DNA from: Gymnothorax reevesii
Taxonomy: Eukaryota; Chordata; Actinopteri; Anguilliformes; Muraenidae
Length of the DNA: 64,000 nt
NCBI GenBank assembly: GCA_029721435.1
Contig: CM056574.1
Span: 3,795,001 to 3,859,000 of the forward strand
Direction: 5' to 3'
Shown here: one piece after another, positions 43,060 through 53,362 of the stretch
How positions within the stretch are numbered: position 1 is the stretch's first letter
Layout of the letters: each line of letters opens with the position of its first letter
The notes under the pieces: generated by a model
Seen by the model: only the letters and a program-made list of their open reading frames with translations
Database searches by the model: none
What the model was told of the DNA's origin: nothing
Made by a program: the position numbers and the translations under genes

Positions 43060-44007
43060 TCTGTTAGACTTTCTCCTACCATGGTTCACTCAACTATGGC
43101 AAAGGTCCTCTCACTTCATGGCCAAACACTAGCTCAAACGGACTGAATCCAGTAGACTCCTGCACTGCTTCTCTAGCTGCAAACAACAGCAAATGAATAC
43201 CTTCATCCTAGACTTTCTCATCGTCATGACTATAAGTCCTCATCATTGTCTTGAGAGTGGAATGAAACCGCTCTAAGACACCCTGACTTTCTGGATGATA
43301 GGCACTGGAAAGAATCTGCTTTGCACCTAGTTCATACACAACCTGCTGAAACAATCCGGAAGTGAAATTGCTACCTTAGTCTGACTGAATTTCCCTGGGA
43401 AGGCCAAACAACGTGAAGAACTTTATCAAAGCCTTCGAGATTGCAGTTGCCTTGATGTTAGGTAGGGGTATGGCTTCAGGGAATCTGGTAGCTGCACAGA
43501 TGATTGTCAAAAAGTACTGATTTCCAGTTCTAGTCTTGGGTAATGGACCAACACAATCAACAATGACCTTAGAGAAGGGCTCCCCAAATGCTGGGATAGG
43601 CTGCAATGGAGCTACTGGTGGGTCTAACTGGTGTTTTTTCCAACTACCTGACAAGTGTGACAGGTTTTGCAAGAGTTGGAAACATCTTTCCGAAGCCCAG
43701 GCCAGAAGAAGTGTTTCATGATCTTATCAACAGTCTTGTTAACACCAAGATGACCTCCTAAAGGTAAACTATGAGCCATTGTAAAGATCTCATTCCTGTA
43801 GACCTTCGGAACAACAATTTGCTTGACCACTGCCCAATCTGCATTGGCAGGAATATCAGGAGGGCGCCACTTCCGCATCAACACACCATCCTTGAGATAA
43901 TACCCAACTGGAACTGTGTCTTTATCAGGATGGGCTCTCCTCTTTAGTGCACATATATCAGGATCATTAGTTTGCTCGAGAATCAACCGCTTTCTGGACA
44001 GAGACAA
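43060..44007 (-). pseudogene. Gmr1-type integrase, zinc-binding and catalytic domains (copy 2)
   Basis: Integrase inserts element DNA into chromosomes. On the minus strand the zinc-binding HHCC domain reads MAHSLPLGGHLGVNK ... NSCKTCHTCQ (43650-43790). The catalytic core has VIVDCVGPLPKTRTGNQYFL (first Asp, 43520-43560), GLPREIQSD (second Asp, 43375-43400), and, after a stop, ESQGVLERFH (Glu, about 43270-43300). The end of the core, LLLFAAREAVQESTGFSPFE, lies at 43125-43200. So all three acidic residues of the DDE triad are present, with a stop between the last two. The gene continues at 40320 beyond the Penelope-like insertion. Confidence 0.9.
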
Positions 44008-44102
44008 GACAATAGAGAAATGATAAAAGTGTCTGATAGGTCATTAAATGGAGAAACCATATTAGGTCAAACAGAGTCATGAGGCGAACCACCTGAGTCA
44101 TG
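44008..44102. other. Gmr1-type pol linker, decayed
   Basis: Short continuation between protease and integrase of copy 2, without recognisable motifs. Confidence 0.35.
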
Positions 44103-44495
44103 ATTACCTCCGCCAGCGACTTCGCTGACGAAGGTAATGTTTTGATCCCCGTGTATTTATTACCTTTGCCAGCGACTTCGCTGACGAAGGTAATGTTTTG
44201 ATCCCCGTGTATTTATTTGTTTGTGTGTCTGTCTGTATGTGTATCGAATAACTCAAAAAGTACCAAACGGAATTTCATAAAATTTGGTGGGTTGATTTGG
44301 CATGACCTGAGGATCAATCGATTAGATTTTGGGAGTGATCGGGTCAAAGGTCAAGGTCAAGGCCACGAAAAGGTCAAAACCGACTTTCGGCCATATCTCG
44401 GTCAATTTTTATCCAATCGGCATGAAACCAACGCCAGTGGCGAGGGATTCAGTGGCGTCGACAAAGGTATGCGCTCTACCGAGTGCCCGTTCTAG
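44103..44495 (+). mobile_element. Hairpin-ended non-autonomous element inside Gmr1 copy 2
   Basis: It begins with a palindrome (ATTACCTCCGCCAGCG paired with CGCTGACGAAGGTAAT) followed by GTTTTGATCCCCG. The palindrome block is repeated at 44159-44194. The right end shows a stem GCGCTC-TACC-GAGTGC (44471-44486), five bases, then CTAG (44492-44495) before TT. No coding capacity. The 3' hairpin plus CTAG resembles Helitron-type ends; the 5' palindrome does not fit the classical form. Confidence 0.65.
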
Positions 44496-44643
44496 TTATT
44501 CAATGTGCTGGATGGCACCACATCATTTTCATCCTGAGCCGCCTTAGCCATTGCACGGGTCACTGCACGGAAAGGATACAGAGATGGGTCTTCATCGCCA
44601 TCTTCAGTGATCGGCTGTGAAGTAAGATGAACAGGGGGAACTA
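44496..44643 (-). pseudogene. Gmr1-type linker downstream of protease
   Basis: The minus strand reads PPVHLTSQPITEDGDEDPS and AVTRAMAKAAQDEND, an open acidic linker that joins to protease across the Tc1-like insertion. It supports that the Tc1-like element interrupts a once continuous frame. Confidence 0.5.
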
Positions 44644-46270
44644 CAGTATGTCACAAAAGTGAGTACACTCTTCACATTTCGACTATTAATTCAGTATATC
44701 TTTTTAAGGGACAACGTGACAGAGATGAAAACTGAATATATTCTAGAGTAGTCATTGCATAATATGTGTAGCAGTGTAGATTTACTGCACTGTCCAAATA
44801 ACTGAACAAACGGTCACTATTTCCAAAATGGGTGGTAACAAAAGTGAGTACACTTCACCGTCGACATGCTAAATTGTGTCCATAGTGTCAATATTTAGTG
44901 TGACCCCCATTGTTGTCCAGCATTGCCTTGATTCTCCAAGGCATGGAATTCACCAGAGCTGCACAGGTTGTTGCTGGGATCCTCCACTTCTCCATGACAA
45001 CATCATGGAGCTGGTGGATGTTGGACACCTGCTGCTCCTCCACCTTCCTCTTGAGGATGCCCCATCGGTGCTCAATGGGATTCAGGTCTGGAGACATACT
45101 TAGCCATACAATCACCTTCAGCTTCTTCAGGAAGGCAGTTGTCATCTTGGAGGTGTGTTTCGGTTCGTCATCATGTTGGAAAACAGCCGTGCGGCCCAGT
45201 TTCTGATGGGAGGGCGTCATGTTCTGCTTCGGAATCTCACAGTACATGTTGGATCCATTATTCCATGAATAAAGTGCAGCTCCCCAGGACCAGAAGCACT
45301 CATGCAGCCCCAGACCATGATGCTGTCAGCACCATGTTTGACTGTAGGCAGTACACACTTGTTTTGATACTTCTCACCAGGGTGCCGCCACACATGCTGG
45401 ACACCATCTGAGCCAAACAAATTTATCTTGGTCTCATCAGACCACAGAACATGGTTCTAGTAGTTTATGTTCTTGGACCGGTTGTCTTCAACGAACTGTT
45501 TTCAGGCTTTCTTGTGGGCTAGCTTCAGAAGAGGCTTCCATTTAGGTCGACGGCCATGCAGATCAACTTTGCACAGAGCATGGCGTATGGTCTGAGCTCT
45601 GACGGGCTGTTATCCCACTACTACAACCTTGTTAGCAATGCTGCCAGCTCTCCTGCGTCTGTTTTCTGAAGCCAACTTGTGCACCTGGCAGAGCACGAGG
45701 ACTCAACCTCTTCGGTCGACCCTGACGAGGCCTGTTCCGAGCCGAACTCGTCTTGGAAAACCACTGCATAACCTTGGCCACCGTGCTGTAGCTTAGTTTC
45801 ATGGTTTCACAGATGATCTTGTAGCTTAGACCATCTTTGTGGAGAGCAACAATTCTCTTTTTCAGATCCTCAGAGAGTTCTTTCCCATGAGGTGCCATGT
45901 CGACCATCCAGTGACCAGAATGAGAGCATTGAACCAAAAAAAAACAATTTAACCCATAAACATGTTACACAACCTCATATGGCCCAGTTGAACAGGCAAA
46001 AGCATGAACATGATGAACAAGTCGCGTTTCATTGCTTGGTTGACTATTATCAATTGGGGTATGTCCTCACTTTTGTTGCCATCCATTTTGGAAATAGTGA
46101 CCGTTTGTTCAGGAATTTGGACAGTTCAGTAAATCTACACTGCTACACATATTGTACCATGACTACTCTAGAATATATAGAAGTTTCACTTCTGTAGCAT
46201 TGTCCCTTGAAAAGATATAATAAATTAATTGTCAAAATGTGAGGGGTGTACTCACTTTTGTGAGATACTT
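44644..46270 (-). mobile_element. Tc1-like DNA transposon (T4), degenerate
   Basis: A 1627 bp element flanked by TA (44642-44643 and 46271-46272). The ends share TCACAAAAGTGAGTACAC. It lies in the protease-linker region of Gmr1-type copy 2, so it is younger than that element. Its family differs from T1, T2 and T5. Confidence 0.95.
44888..45898 (-). pseudogene. Tc1-like DD34E transposase, broken (T4)
   Basis: Start MAPHGKELSEDLKKRIVALH at 45898, with the helix-turn-helix reading YSTVAKVMQWF near 45760. Later parts lie in other frames: NLFGSDGVQHVWR (after the first catalytic WSDETK region near 45430), KHGADSIMVWGCMSA (45320-45360), VFQHDDEPKHTSK (45150-45190) and SPDLNPIEHRWG (45060-45090). 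It ends GGHTKY at 44888. The last two acidic residues are kept but frameshifts near 45650, 45420 and 45240 inactivate the gene. Length without shifts would be about 335 residues. Confidence 0.92.
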
Positions 46271-46272
46271 TA

Positions 46273-46578
46273 CATTGCCCAGCAACAGAGAAACACCCTT
46301 TATAGGTAGACTTGACATAAGTCCCACCTTTACCTGTCCTGTAACTAAATCTGACTTCAAGAATATAGAGCGCAGGGGTACAGATACAGTCCTCCATTCA
46401 ATACCTTGTACATGTATGAATCCCCAGAAGCGGTCTCATCACGTAACTCCAAGGAGTCCATCAACAAAAGTGACTGAGAAGCTCCGGTATCCCTTAGGAT
46501 ATATATGGGGACAGGAGGAGAATGCTCATTCAGAGCCACAAATCCCTCTGACACAAATGGAAGAAATTCCTCCCTCAC
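46273..46578 (-). pseudogene. Gmr1-type aspartic protease (copy 2)
   Basis: The minus strand reads PVPIYILRDTGASQSLLLMD (46455-46515) with the retroviral-type active site DTGA. LYPCALY and LEVRFSYRTGKGGTYVKSTY follow, then the frame is cut by the Tc1-like insertion. The protease would mature Gag-Pol by cleavage. Position between gag and integrase completes the gag-PR-INT-RT-RH order. One frameshift lies near 46360. Confidence 0.8.
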
Positions 46579-46643
46579 AAAGTCAGCTGTATCAGGCTTT
46601 TTAGCCCCACAAGGAGCAGGTGATTTAGCAGATCAGTTATCTA

Positions 46644-47179
46644 CTACAGGGGTTTCTTTGTTTTCACAAAGGCATTTGGTTTGGTATCCTTTCCTTTTTC
46701 TTTCCTAGCTTTAAGGAACCAACAGTTAGTTGTAACATGACCAGATTTCTTGCAATAATTGCAAACTAGACCACTTTTGTCACTGTCAGCTTTCACACTT
46801 TGATCAGACATGTGGCTGGATTTCTGAGCACCATCACCAGATTTGTCTTTGTTTTTGGGTGAGGAATCTTGGGTATCACCATTACCTTTTTTCTGAAATT
46901 GGGACCATCTATTGTTACTCCTAGACTGAAATTTGGACTTGTGTGAGAACATGTTCGTCTGCAAATTTGGCAGCTGATTGCAAATTCAGTGCTTGCTTTT
47001 CATTAATGTAGATCTTAATATCATCCTTAACACAGTTCTTGAATTCTTCAAATACCATCTCTTTTAGTGAGTTGAAATCATCCTTGACCTCCATAGAAGT
47101 ACACCAGCGCTCAAAGCAAACCATCTTCTCGTTAGCAAATTCCACATAAGTCTGATTGTCAGATTTCTTCAAAACTCAG
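46644..47179 (-). pseudogene. Gmr1-type gag (copy 2), SCAN-like region and zinc knuckle
   Basis: The minus strand encodes MVFEEFKNCVKDDIKIYINE (around 47010-47070), equivalent to the SCAN-like stretch of copy 1. A frameshift near 46940 follows, then a serine/lysine-rich linker and the knuckle CNYCKKSGHVTTNC (46725-46770, CX2CX4HX4C). The N-terminal part is interrupted by a SINE at 47178 and resumes for only 17 bases beyond it. Capsid-like protein; not functional. Confidence 0.82.
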
Positions 47180-47662
47180 CTGCCGGATAGCTCACTCGGT
47201 TAAGGCACTGCGCTGCAGTGCAGAAGTGTCTATCACGTCGCAGGTTCGAGCCCCGGCGTACCCACCGGCTGGGGTCGGCAGCTTTTTCAGAGTAGCGCAC
47301 AATTGGCGATCGCGCTACAGGGTTTCAAATTGGGAAGGGACTGCCGGATTTGGGTATACCATAACAGCTTTGTTCATTGCTCCAGCGCCTCCTGTTGGCC
47401 AGACGGGCGCTCGTCAGGAAGACTCGGGGTTTGTTCACGTCCGGGTATCCTCCGCCCTCATTCGGAACTTACGAGGATTCGACTAATGAGTGTATAAGAA
47501 TCAGTGGCTGACGGACACGTGCTTCGGAGGAGAGCCGTGAGCTGTCTTCACTATCCTGAGTTGGCAGCAAGGGGTCGCATACGAGCAAGCTTTGTACATA
47601 GTTCACTAATTGGGCATTCCAGATTCGGGTGGGATTGGAGATGCCAAATTAAAAAAAAAAAA
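47178..47662 (+). mobile_element. tRNA-derived SINE with 17 bp target duplication
   Basis: The head is tRNA-like, with box A-type TAGCTCACTCGG at 47188 and box B GGTTCGAGCCC at about 47242-47252. The body is about 390 bp and ends in a poly(A) run (47652-47662). The flanks AGATTTCTTCAAAACTC at 47161-47177 and 47663-47679 are identical, proving retroposition into gag of Gmr1-type copy 2. Confidence 0.93.
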
Positions 47663-47682
47663 AGATTTCTTCAAAACTCTGA

Positions 47683-48036
47683 ATTATGTGACAAAGCTCC
47701 ACCTTGTGTCAAAATTTTGAACCAAACAGCTATAATGTCATCGTGGGACACATCCTCAGGTCGTGACCTTTCATTTGCAGATGATTTGAGGTCAATCGGA
47801 CAAACATTTTCAGAGATATGATAAAAATAGTGGTTTTTTTTTTTTCAGTTTTTGTCCCCTGGTGGATTGTAAATTGTCCAAAATCGAATCAGTTCTTCCT
47901 CTTTATGATACTTATGTGCAAAACTTGAAATTCGTAATTGAAATATTACTGAAGTTATCGCGTTAACACGTAGTGCGGCGGCGGTCGGACCAAAAACATA
48001 ATATCCCCGGAACGCCATTCGGCGTTCGGGGATATA
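47683..48036 (-). mobile_element. Hairpin-headed repeat, copy 1
   Basis: On the minus strand it starts with a palindrome of about 15 bp and one bulge (ATATCCCCG-AACGCC / GGCGTTCCGGGGATAT, 48001-48036), followed by TATGTTTTTGGTCC. The body matches 49080-49330 closely (GAACTAGTTCTTCC-type blocks and CTTTATGATACTTAT). The inner end abuts gag of Gmr1-type copy 2. Confidence 0.7.
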
Positions 48037-48689
48037 ATTACATCATTATGACCCGCATAATGATCTTTTAATGTATTCCTAAACTGACTTTAAAGAAGAA
48101 CTGAAGCAGTTTGCCGGCCTGCTGATAGAACCTTGTATTTGCCTTTACAGGAGCATAAAAAATGTTTCATTTGCTTGTATGAATGCAGTTCAGCTGTGTT
48201 CTGGTAGGACAACCTTTTCTTCGAAGAATGAATCCAATAAATAACATTTTGTATTTTACAGTGTTTATTATCGTGGACAAACAAGTTTTTGTTTCTCAAG
48301 TTTGGAGATACAAGGTTTTGTTAGCAGGCCGACGAGTTGAAATTTGTATTTTCCAATGGTGATAAATCTCAGGAGATGATTACAATTTACGGCACAAGAA
48401 TATTAAACAAGGCATTTTTATCAAACAAACCTATTTGTATTCTCCTGCCGTTTTCAGCAATATTCATTCCAAAGCCTGTAATGTTTCGTGCATAAGATAA
48501 CGTTGAAATGCAACTGTGTAAATTAAATGTAAAAAAAATCACTTTCTCATGCTAGCTAGCGAATTACCCGTCCCACTGATTTGAATAGACCGCTGACTAA
48601 TGACAAACGCTAGCGATTGATAACGGTCACCAGGCTACCCTGGTACCCTGACCGTCATGGGGACTGCATTGACCAAGCGGTTAATAAAA
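48037..48689. other. Unassigned region
   Basis: No gene or repeat recognised. Short inverted words (GCTAGC, GGTACC) near 48553 and 48640 are not extended. Confidence 0.2.
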
Positions 48690-49326
48690 CTAGGCTTATG
48701 CCGTCCTTGAATAGACCCAATACAATATAAAGCCCCTCAGTTCGTGACCTTTCATTTGAACTTAATTTCAGGTCAAAGGGACAAAAGGTTCTGAAGATAG
48801 GGCGAAAATTGTAATTTTCCATCACAAAGCACCATCTGGTGGCAAAATATTGAACCATATAGGTATGATGTCATCATTTGACACATTGTGAGGTCATTAC
48901 CTTGCAGTTGCACATAGTTTCATGTCAATTGGACAAATACTTCCCAAGACATGGCAAAAATGCAGAATTTTATGTGACAAAGCCCCACCTTGTGTCAAAA
49001 TTATACGTGTTTGGTTCAAAATGTCATCGAGTGACACATCATCAGGTCATGACCTTTCATTTGCACTTGATTTGAGGTTAATCGGACAAATATTTTCAGA
49101 GATATGATAAAAACAGTGATTTTTTTCAGTTTTTGGCCCCTGGTGGCCGATCTAGAAATTGTAAATTGTCCAAAATTGAATTAGTTCTTCCTCTTTATGA
49201 TACTTATATGCAAAACTTGGAAATATAATAACTTCAGTAATATTTCAAGTTTTAACGTAGGTCGGCGGTGGCGCTTGCACCAAAAACATAATATCCCCGG
49301 AACGCCATTGGTCGTTCGGCGATATA
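48690..49326 (-). mobile_element. Hairpin-headed repeat, copy 2, with internal tandem blocks
   Basis: Head palindrome at 49291-49326 (one arm diverged) followed on the minus strand by TATGTTTTTGGT. Two blocks of about 130 bp in the body are tandem copies (CAAAGCCCCACCTTGTG-like phrases at 48830, 48975), each containing TGACACAT(T/C). A possible 3' end CTAG at 48690-48693 follows a small GGC-ATAA-GCC hairpin. Confidence 0.65.
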
Positions 49327-49389
49327 ATTAACATGGTGGCTAACAAGCTAGCTACTTGTAATTGACATTCAACGACAATACTTGCCTAC

Positions 49390-50884
49390 ATTCAATCGGG
49401 AGTTGCCAGGTGACCCCACAGCGCCCTCTTGACTAGGCCATGTTGAGATAAAAGTGCTTGAATGTTCATGAAATTTTGTCTGATGACTGCATTTGTCACG
49501 TCGGGTTTGGGTAATTTTTTTTTTTTTGGCCAAACAGGAAGTTATCTTTGAGCCATTTCCTGCGTTTTTCCAAATTTTATGGACACACATTTGAAGGCCT
49601 TAGAATATTCAAACTTGCAAAAGGTTCCAGATATTTTAAATGTCTATTGTCTTCAATTTCGTCCATCAATTGGCACTAAATGTGGCATAATGGCTCTATA
49701 GCGCCCGAATCAGATTTTTAAAAGAATTGCCATTTTGAGGGTCTTAACATGCTTGAAAACTCACAAAATTTTAGAAACATAGTGATACTCATGAATGGCT
49801 TTATATGATCAAAAGCTTACACATTGGCATGGCATTATTGCACCCCCTGTAAAATTTCAAAAAAAAAGCCCTCGCCACTTGGTAAACCAACATGTACGAA
49901 ATTCTGTGGACATGTGATTTATGCTGAGACCTAAAAAAGTCTCTTGGTGCCATGACCTACACTCAACAGGAAGTCTGCCATTTTTAATTGAAATTTCAAC
50001 TTCATAAAATTTTTCGTCATTTACAGGCATCGTACCTTAACAAAATGCTCCCAGTGATTTTGTCCGATCAACTTCAAATTTGACATAAGACCTTTCCAAT
50101 GTTAAATTGCGAAGGTTTTGGATATATTGAACGATGTATCCGAGGCATCACGGCGAATTTCGGTGTTTTGCCGTGTTGATTTTACTCTCACATACTTTGC
50201 TAGATTTGCCCGAAACTTTTCAGGATTGATAACGGTCTCCTTCCAATTATAAATATTTGCTGATATTTCATTTGGAGTGGCCGGGTGGCTCCACAGCACC
50301 CTCTAGCCACAGCCATGTTAAGAATAAAGTTCTTGAATGTTCAGGAAATTTGGTGTGATCATTGAATTTCTCATGCAACGATATGGTGATTTATTTGAAA
50401 TTTTTTGGCCAAACAGGAAGTGAGCTATGGACCATTTCCTGTGTTTTTCCAAATTTTGAGAACTCTCGTTGAAAGGCCTTTGGATATTCCAAAGCTTGCT
50501 AATCGCTGCACAAATTGTCAGTGTCTTCTGATCTTCAACTTGATATCCCAATTGGCATTTTTAATATGGCACAATGCCTCTGTAGCGCCCCCTAAAATTT
50601 TTCTTTTTAAAGAATTGTCCTTTTGAGGGTCTCAACATGCTTGAAAATGTACAAAAATCTACACCCATGGAGTCCGGTATTACGATTACTATGGTATAGG
50701 TTTTGCACACTGGCATATCAATATGGTATCAGTGCCCTCCAGAAAATTTGTGTTTTCCTGAGGGCAGTGCAAATTCTAGCAGTGTCCAATGGCTGTTGAC
50801 ACCTGAACCCATCAATATCTCACCACCACCCCAACGTGCATGAGGGGTGCGAGGGCCGTTTCAACGCTGCTTGCAGCTTTAATT
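49390..50884 (+). repeat. Diverged, 5' truncated copy of the array repeat
   Basis: The order of blocks follows the last 1.5 kb of a 29224-36893 unit: CCACAGCGCCCTCTTG at 49417, CAGGAAGT, TATAGCGCCC, CAGGAAGTCTGCC at 49970, and the closing AACGCTGCTTGCAGCTTTAATTA block at 50863-50885. Many small indels make it clearly older than the array units. Confidence 0.85.
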
Positions 50885-51058
50885 AGGGGTTCAAGCACGT
50901 AGGGCTGAAACCCTATTGTTTTCGCTTTTTATTTTTATTATTATTATTAGGTCTCCTCAACGAAGTTGAGAGAGACCTATTGTTCTTATTCATTCAGACT
51001 ATTATTATTATTATTTTGCACGATTTTTTGCCTCTTCTACAGGTTTCGCGTTTTGACC
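50885..51058 (+). repeat. Two stacked hairpin heads
   Basis: AGGGGTTCA pairs with TGAAACCCT (50885-50914) and is followed by ATTGTTTTCG. Then AGGTCTC-CTCAAC pairs with GTTGAGAGAGACCT (50949-50978) and is followed by ATTGTTCTTATT. Both come directly after TTA. They look like 5' ends of two different repeat families inserted one in or beside the other; bodies are missing. Confidence 0.7.
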
Positions 51059-51211
51059 GATTGGCACAATTCGTTAATGTTTTTGAGTAAACTGAAAAAC
51101 AAGACTCGGAGATTGTTGATTTGGAGTATGATTTTACAGGAGTATGACTTGGAAATTAAGCATGTAAAGGGTACTGACAATGTAATTGCTTATTCCTTAT
51201 CCCGTGTTTGA
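51059..51211 (+). pseudogene. Gmr1-type RNase H C-terminus (copy 3)
   Basis: The + strand reads NSLMFLSKLKNKTRRLLIWS, then ILQEYDLEIKHVKGTDNVIA and YSLSRV with stop at 51211. The same ending is seen in copy 1 (SHIRGKDNVIPDTLSRM) and copy 2 (KHVMGTDNAIADCLSRV). Only about 50 codons of the domain remain. Confidence 0.85.
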
Positions 51212-51774
51212 GTATGTATATATATGTCACGTGTTTATTTGAATATAGTACGATGTGTATATATAGACAAATATCCACTTAACTATTTTGTATTGAAAAG
51301 AAAAATTTTGCCTTAATGAGTCAATTTTTCCCTTTTGGAATGGAGGTGTAATGTGAAAAGAAGCCACTAGATGGTAGTATTGACCTTTTTTTTTTTTTTT
51401 TTTTTTTTTTGTTAAGCTCAGACTGGAGCTGGGTTTGGGCATGTCCTGGGCATGTCTGAGACAGAAAGTCTCAGAGAATTAAAAAGAAGTCTAAAAGGTG
51501 GGAGGGGTCTGCAAAAAAGTATATAAGGAGGAAAATTGAGAGAGTAAAGTAGTAGGAAAAATTGCAAGGAGAAGGATACATTTGACCAGTCCTGTCACTC
51601 TTTTAAAGACCTGCGAAGCTTTTTGTGGATTTTCACGTGTGTTGGAGCATTTTCCTCACCCGGAACATCACCAAGCATCCCTATCTCAAGCGTCTGTAAA
51701 TATTTTTTATCTTGTATATATCAATCTTGGTCAGCAGATAGTAGATTAGTTAAGTGTTTGGTTTTATTTTTATA

Positions 51775-53278
51775 CTGAGTACAAATGAAAACGGACCACT
51801 TGAAAAAAGTCAATTTTTAAGTTCAAATGAACTTCAATGTAATTTTTATACAACAGCAACACTACAGTGAGGTCACTCGACATGCCAGGCGCAAGAAATG
51901 CGAGAATTCTGAGTTAACCTTAACGCTAGGCAATTTTTTGCAAAAACGCAACATCTTGCACGCGCACCACAGGAAAAATGAATTTCACTCTGAATTTGTG
52001 CACTCATTGCCTTTAAAAGCATGTGAATCTGAATAAAATTTCACTTCTTCACTGACACTTGTGAAACGTCGACACTATGCCGTGACTTACAGCCCCTGAG
52101 CGGGAACGTGCCATAGGCATGCTTCAAATTGGCGCCAGCACCCGGGAAATTGCCAGACGACTACACTGCGCACGCACAACGATGGCAAGACTCCATCAAA
52201 GGTTTCTGCAAACGGGGAGCACTCGGGACCGTCCTCGACCAGGTCAACAACGTGTGACAACTGCACGTCAGGACCATCAGATCTTACGGGATCATGTCCG
52301 AGACCAAACACTACCAGCGACAAGAACGGCTGCTCAAGTCCAAGGACGACGTGGATTCATTCACCCCAACACCGTATGGAACGTCTGCGAGTTGCAGGCC
52401 TGTGTGCACGACGTCCTTATTTCGGCCCCATATAGACAGATCGTCACCGAAACCACCGTCTACAGTGGGCAAACAGGCTCCAGAATTGGCGACTACGACT
52501 ATGGCGCGGTGTTATCTTCTCTGACGAGTCACGATTTCACTAAAGGAAGGCAGATGGCCGTATACGTGTTTGGCGGAGACAAGGTGAACGTTATAACGCC
52601 GATTGTGTCGTTCAAACGGACCGTTGGGGTGGTGGCAGCGTTATGGTGTGGGGTGGAATAAGCTACCGTCACAGAACCCCTCTCCATCTGCAGAGGAAGG
52701 GTGAACGGCGTCTACTACCGGGACCAGGTGCTGCAGAACCATGTTGTGCCGTTCTTCATCCAACACCACGATGTCCACACGTTCCAACAGGACAACGCTA
52801 GGGCACACACTGCAAGGGTGTCCATGCAGTACCTTGCACAGCAGAACATCCCCGTGCTTCAGTGGCCAGCTCTGTCACCCGACTTCTCCCCCATCGAGCA
52901 CTTATGGGATTAAATTGGACGACGTCTTTCACGTCGACGCCAGATGGACAACATCCGAGAACTTGAGGTTGCCCTTGTTCAGGAGTGGAATGCTATCCCT
53001 CAGAACACTATCCAGAGACTGATCAACTCCATGCGAGGACGATGCACCGCATGTGTCAATGCAAATGGCGGTCACACCCGTTAATGACTTTCCTGTTTGA
53101 CCCCTACACCAGTTAAACCTCTCTCGCGCATTAACATTATTGTGAATGAAATTGAATGATGTTTACATGTCTTCTTAAATCATTCATTATCTCAAATGCA
53201 TCATACGTATATACTTCACATATCAATCCATGTAGCTATTCCAGATTTCGTGAGTGGTGCGTTTTCATTTGTACTCAG
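51775..53278 (+). mobile_element. Tc1-like DNA transposon (T5) in the copy 3 LTR
   Basis: A 1504 bp element with ends CTGAGTACAAATGAAAACG and the reverse complement CGTTTTCATTTGTACTCAG, flanked by TA on each side (51773-51774, 53279-53280). The terminal repeats are about 28 bp, shorter than in T2. It is inserted into LTR sequence between 51774 and 53279. Confidence 0.95.
52077..53084 (+). pseudogene. Tc1-like DD34E transposase, broken (T5)
   Basis: From ATG at 52077 (with an early TGA at codon 3) the frame gives ERERAIGMLQIGASTREIAR and the second helix (RTTMARLHQRFLQTGSTRDR). Frame changes follow near 52385 and 52545. The first catalytic block VIFSDESRFH is at about 52512-52545, GGGSVMVWGGIS at 52630-52665, and FQQDNARAHTARV with SPIEHLWD at 52780-52913. 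The interval between the last Asp and Glu is 34 residues. The C-terminus reads ANGGHTR and stop near 53082. Several frameshifts and one stop at 52911 inactivate it. Confidence 0.9.
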
Positions 53279-53362
53279 TATATTTTATTAAATCTGTTAA
53301 GTTTTAAAATTTTGTCTGTCATCGCTTGCTGTCTTATGTCATAACAAATTGGGGCCATAACA

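Larger units (their letters stand above)
37991..47679 (-). mobile_element. Gmr1-type Ty3/gypsy retrotransposon, copy 2, with nested insertions
   Basis: Read on the minus strand from 47679: gag, protease, integrase, reverse transcriptase, RNase H, polypurine tract, 3' LTR. Integrase precedes RT, opposite to ordinary Ty3/gypsy. The body is interrupted by a SINE (47178-47662), a Tc1-like element (44644-46270), a hairpin-ended element (44103-44495) and a Penelope-like element (40325-42965). The gag N-terminus and the 5' LTR are missing; at 47680 the sequence passes into another repeat. All genes contain stops or frameshifts. Confidence 0.9.
51059..53362 (+). mobile_element. Gmr1-type retrotransposon copy 3, 3' end only, LTR split by a Tc1-like element
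   Basis: It contains the RNase H C-terminus, a polypurine tract (GGAATGGAGG ending at 51346) and a 3' LTR (51347-53362) that starts TGTAATGTG and ends CCATAACA. After removing the Tc1-like insertion the LTR is about 510 bp, close to the 482 bp of copy 2. A TATA-like AGTATATAAGG lies at 51528. Everything 5' of RNase H is missing. Confidence 0.88.
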
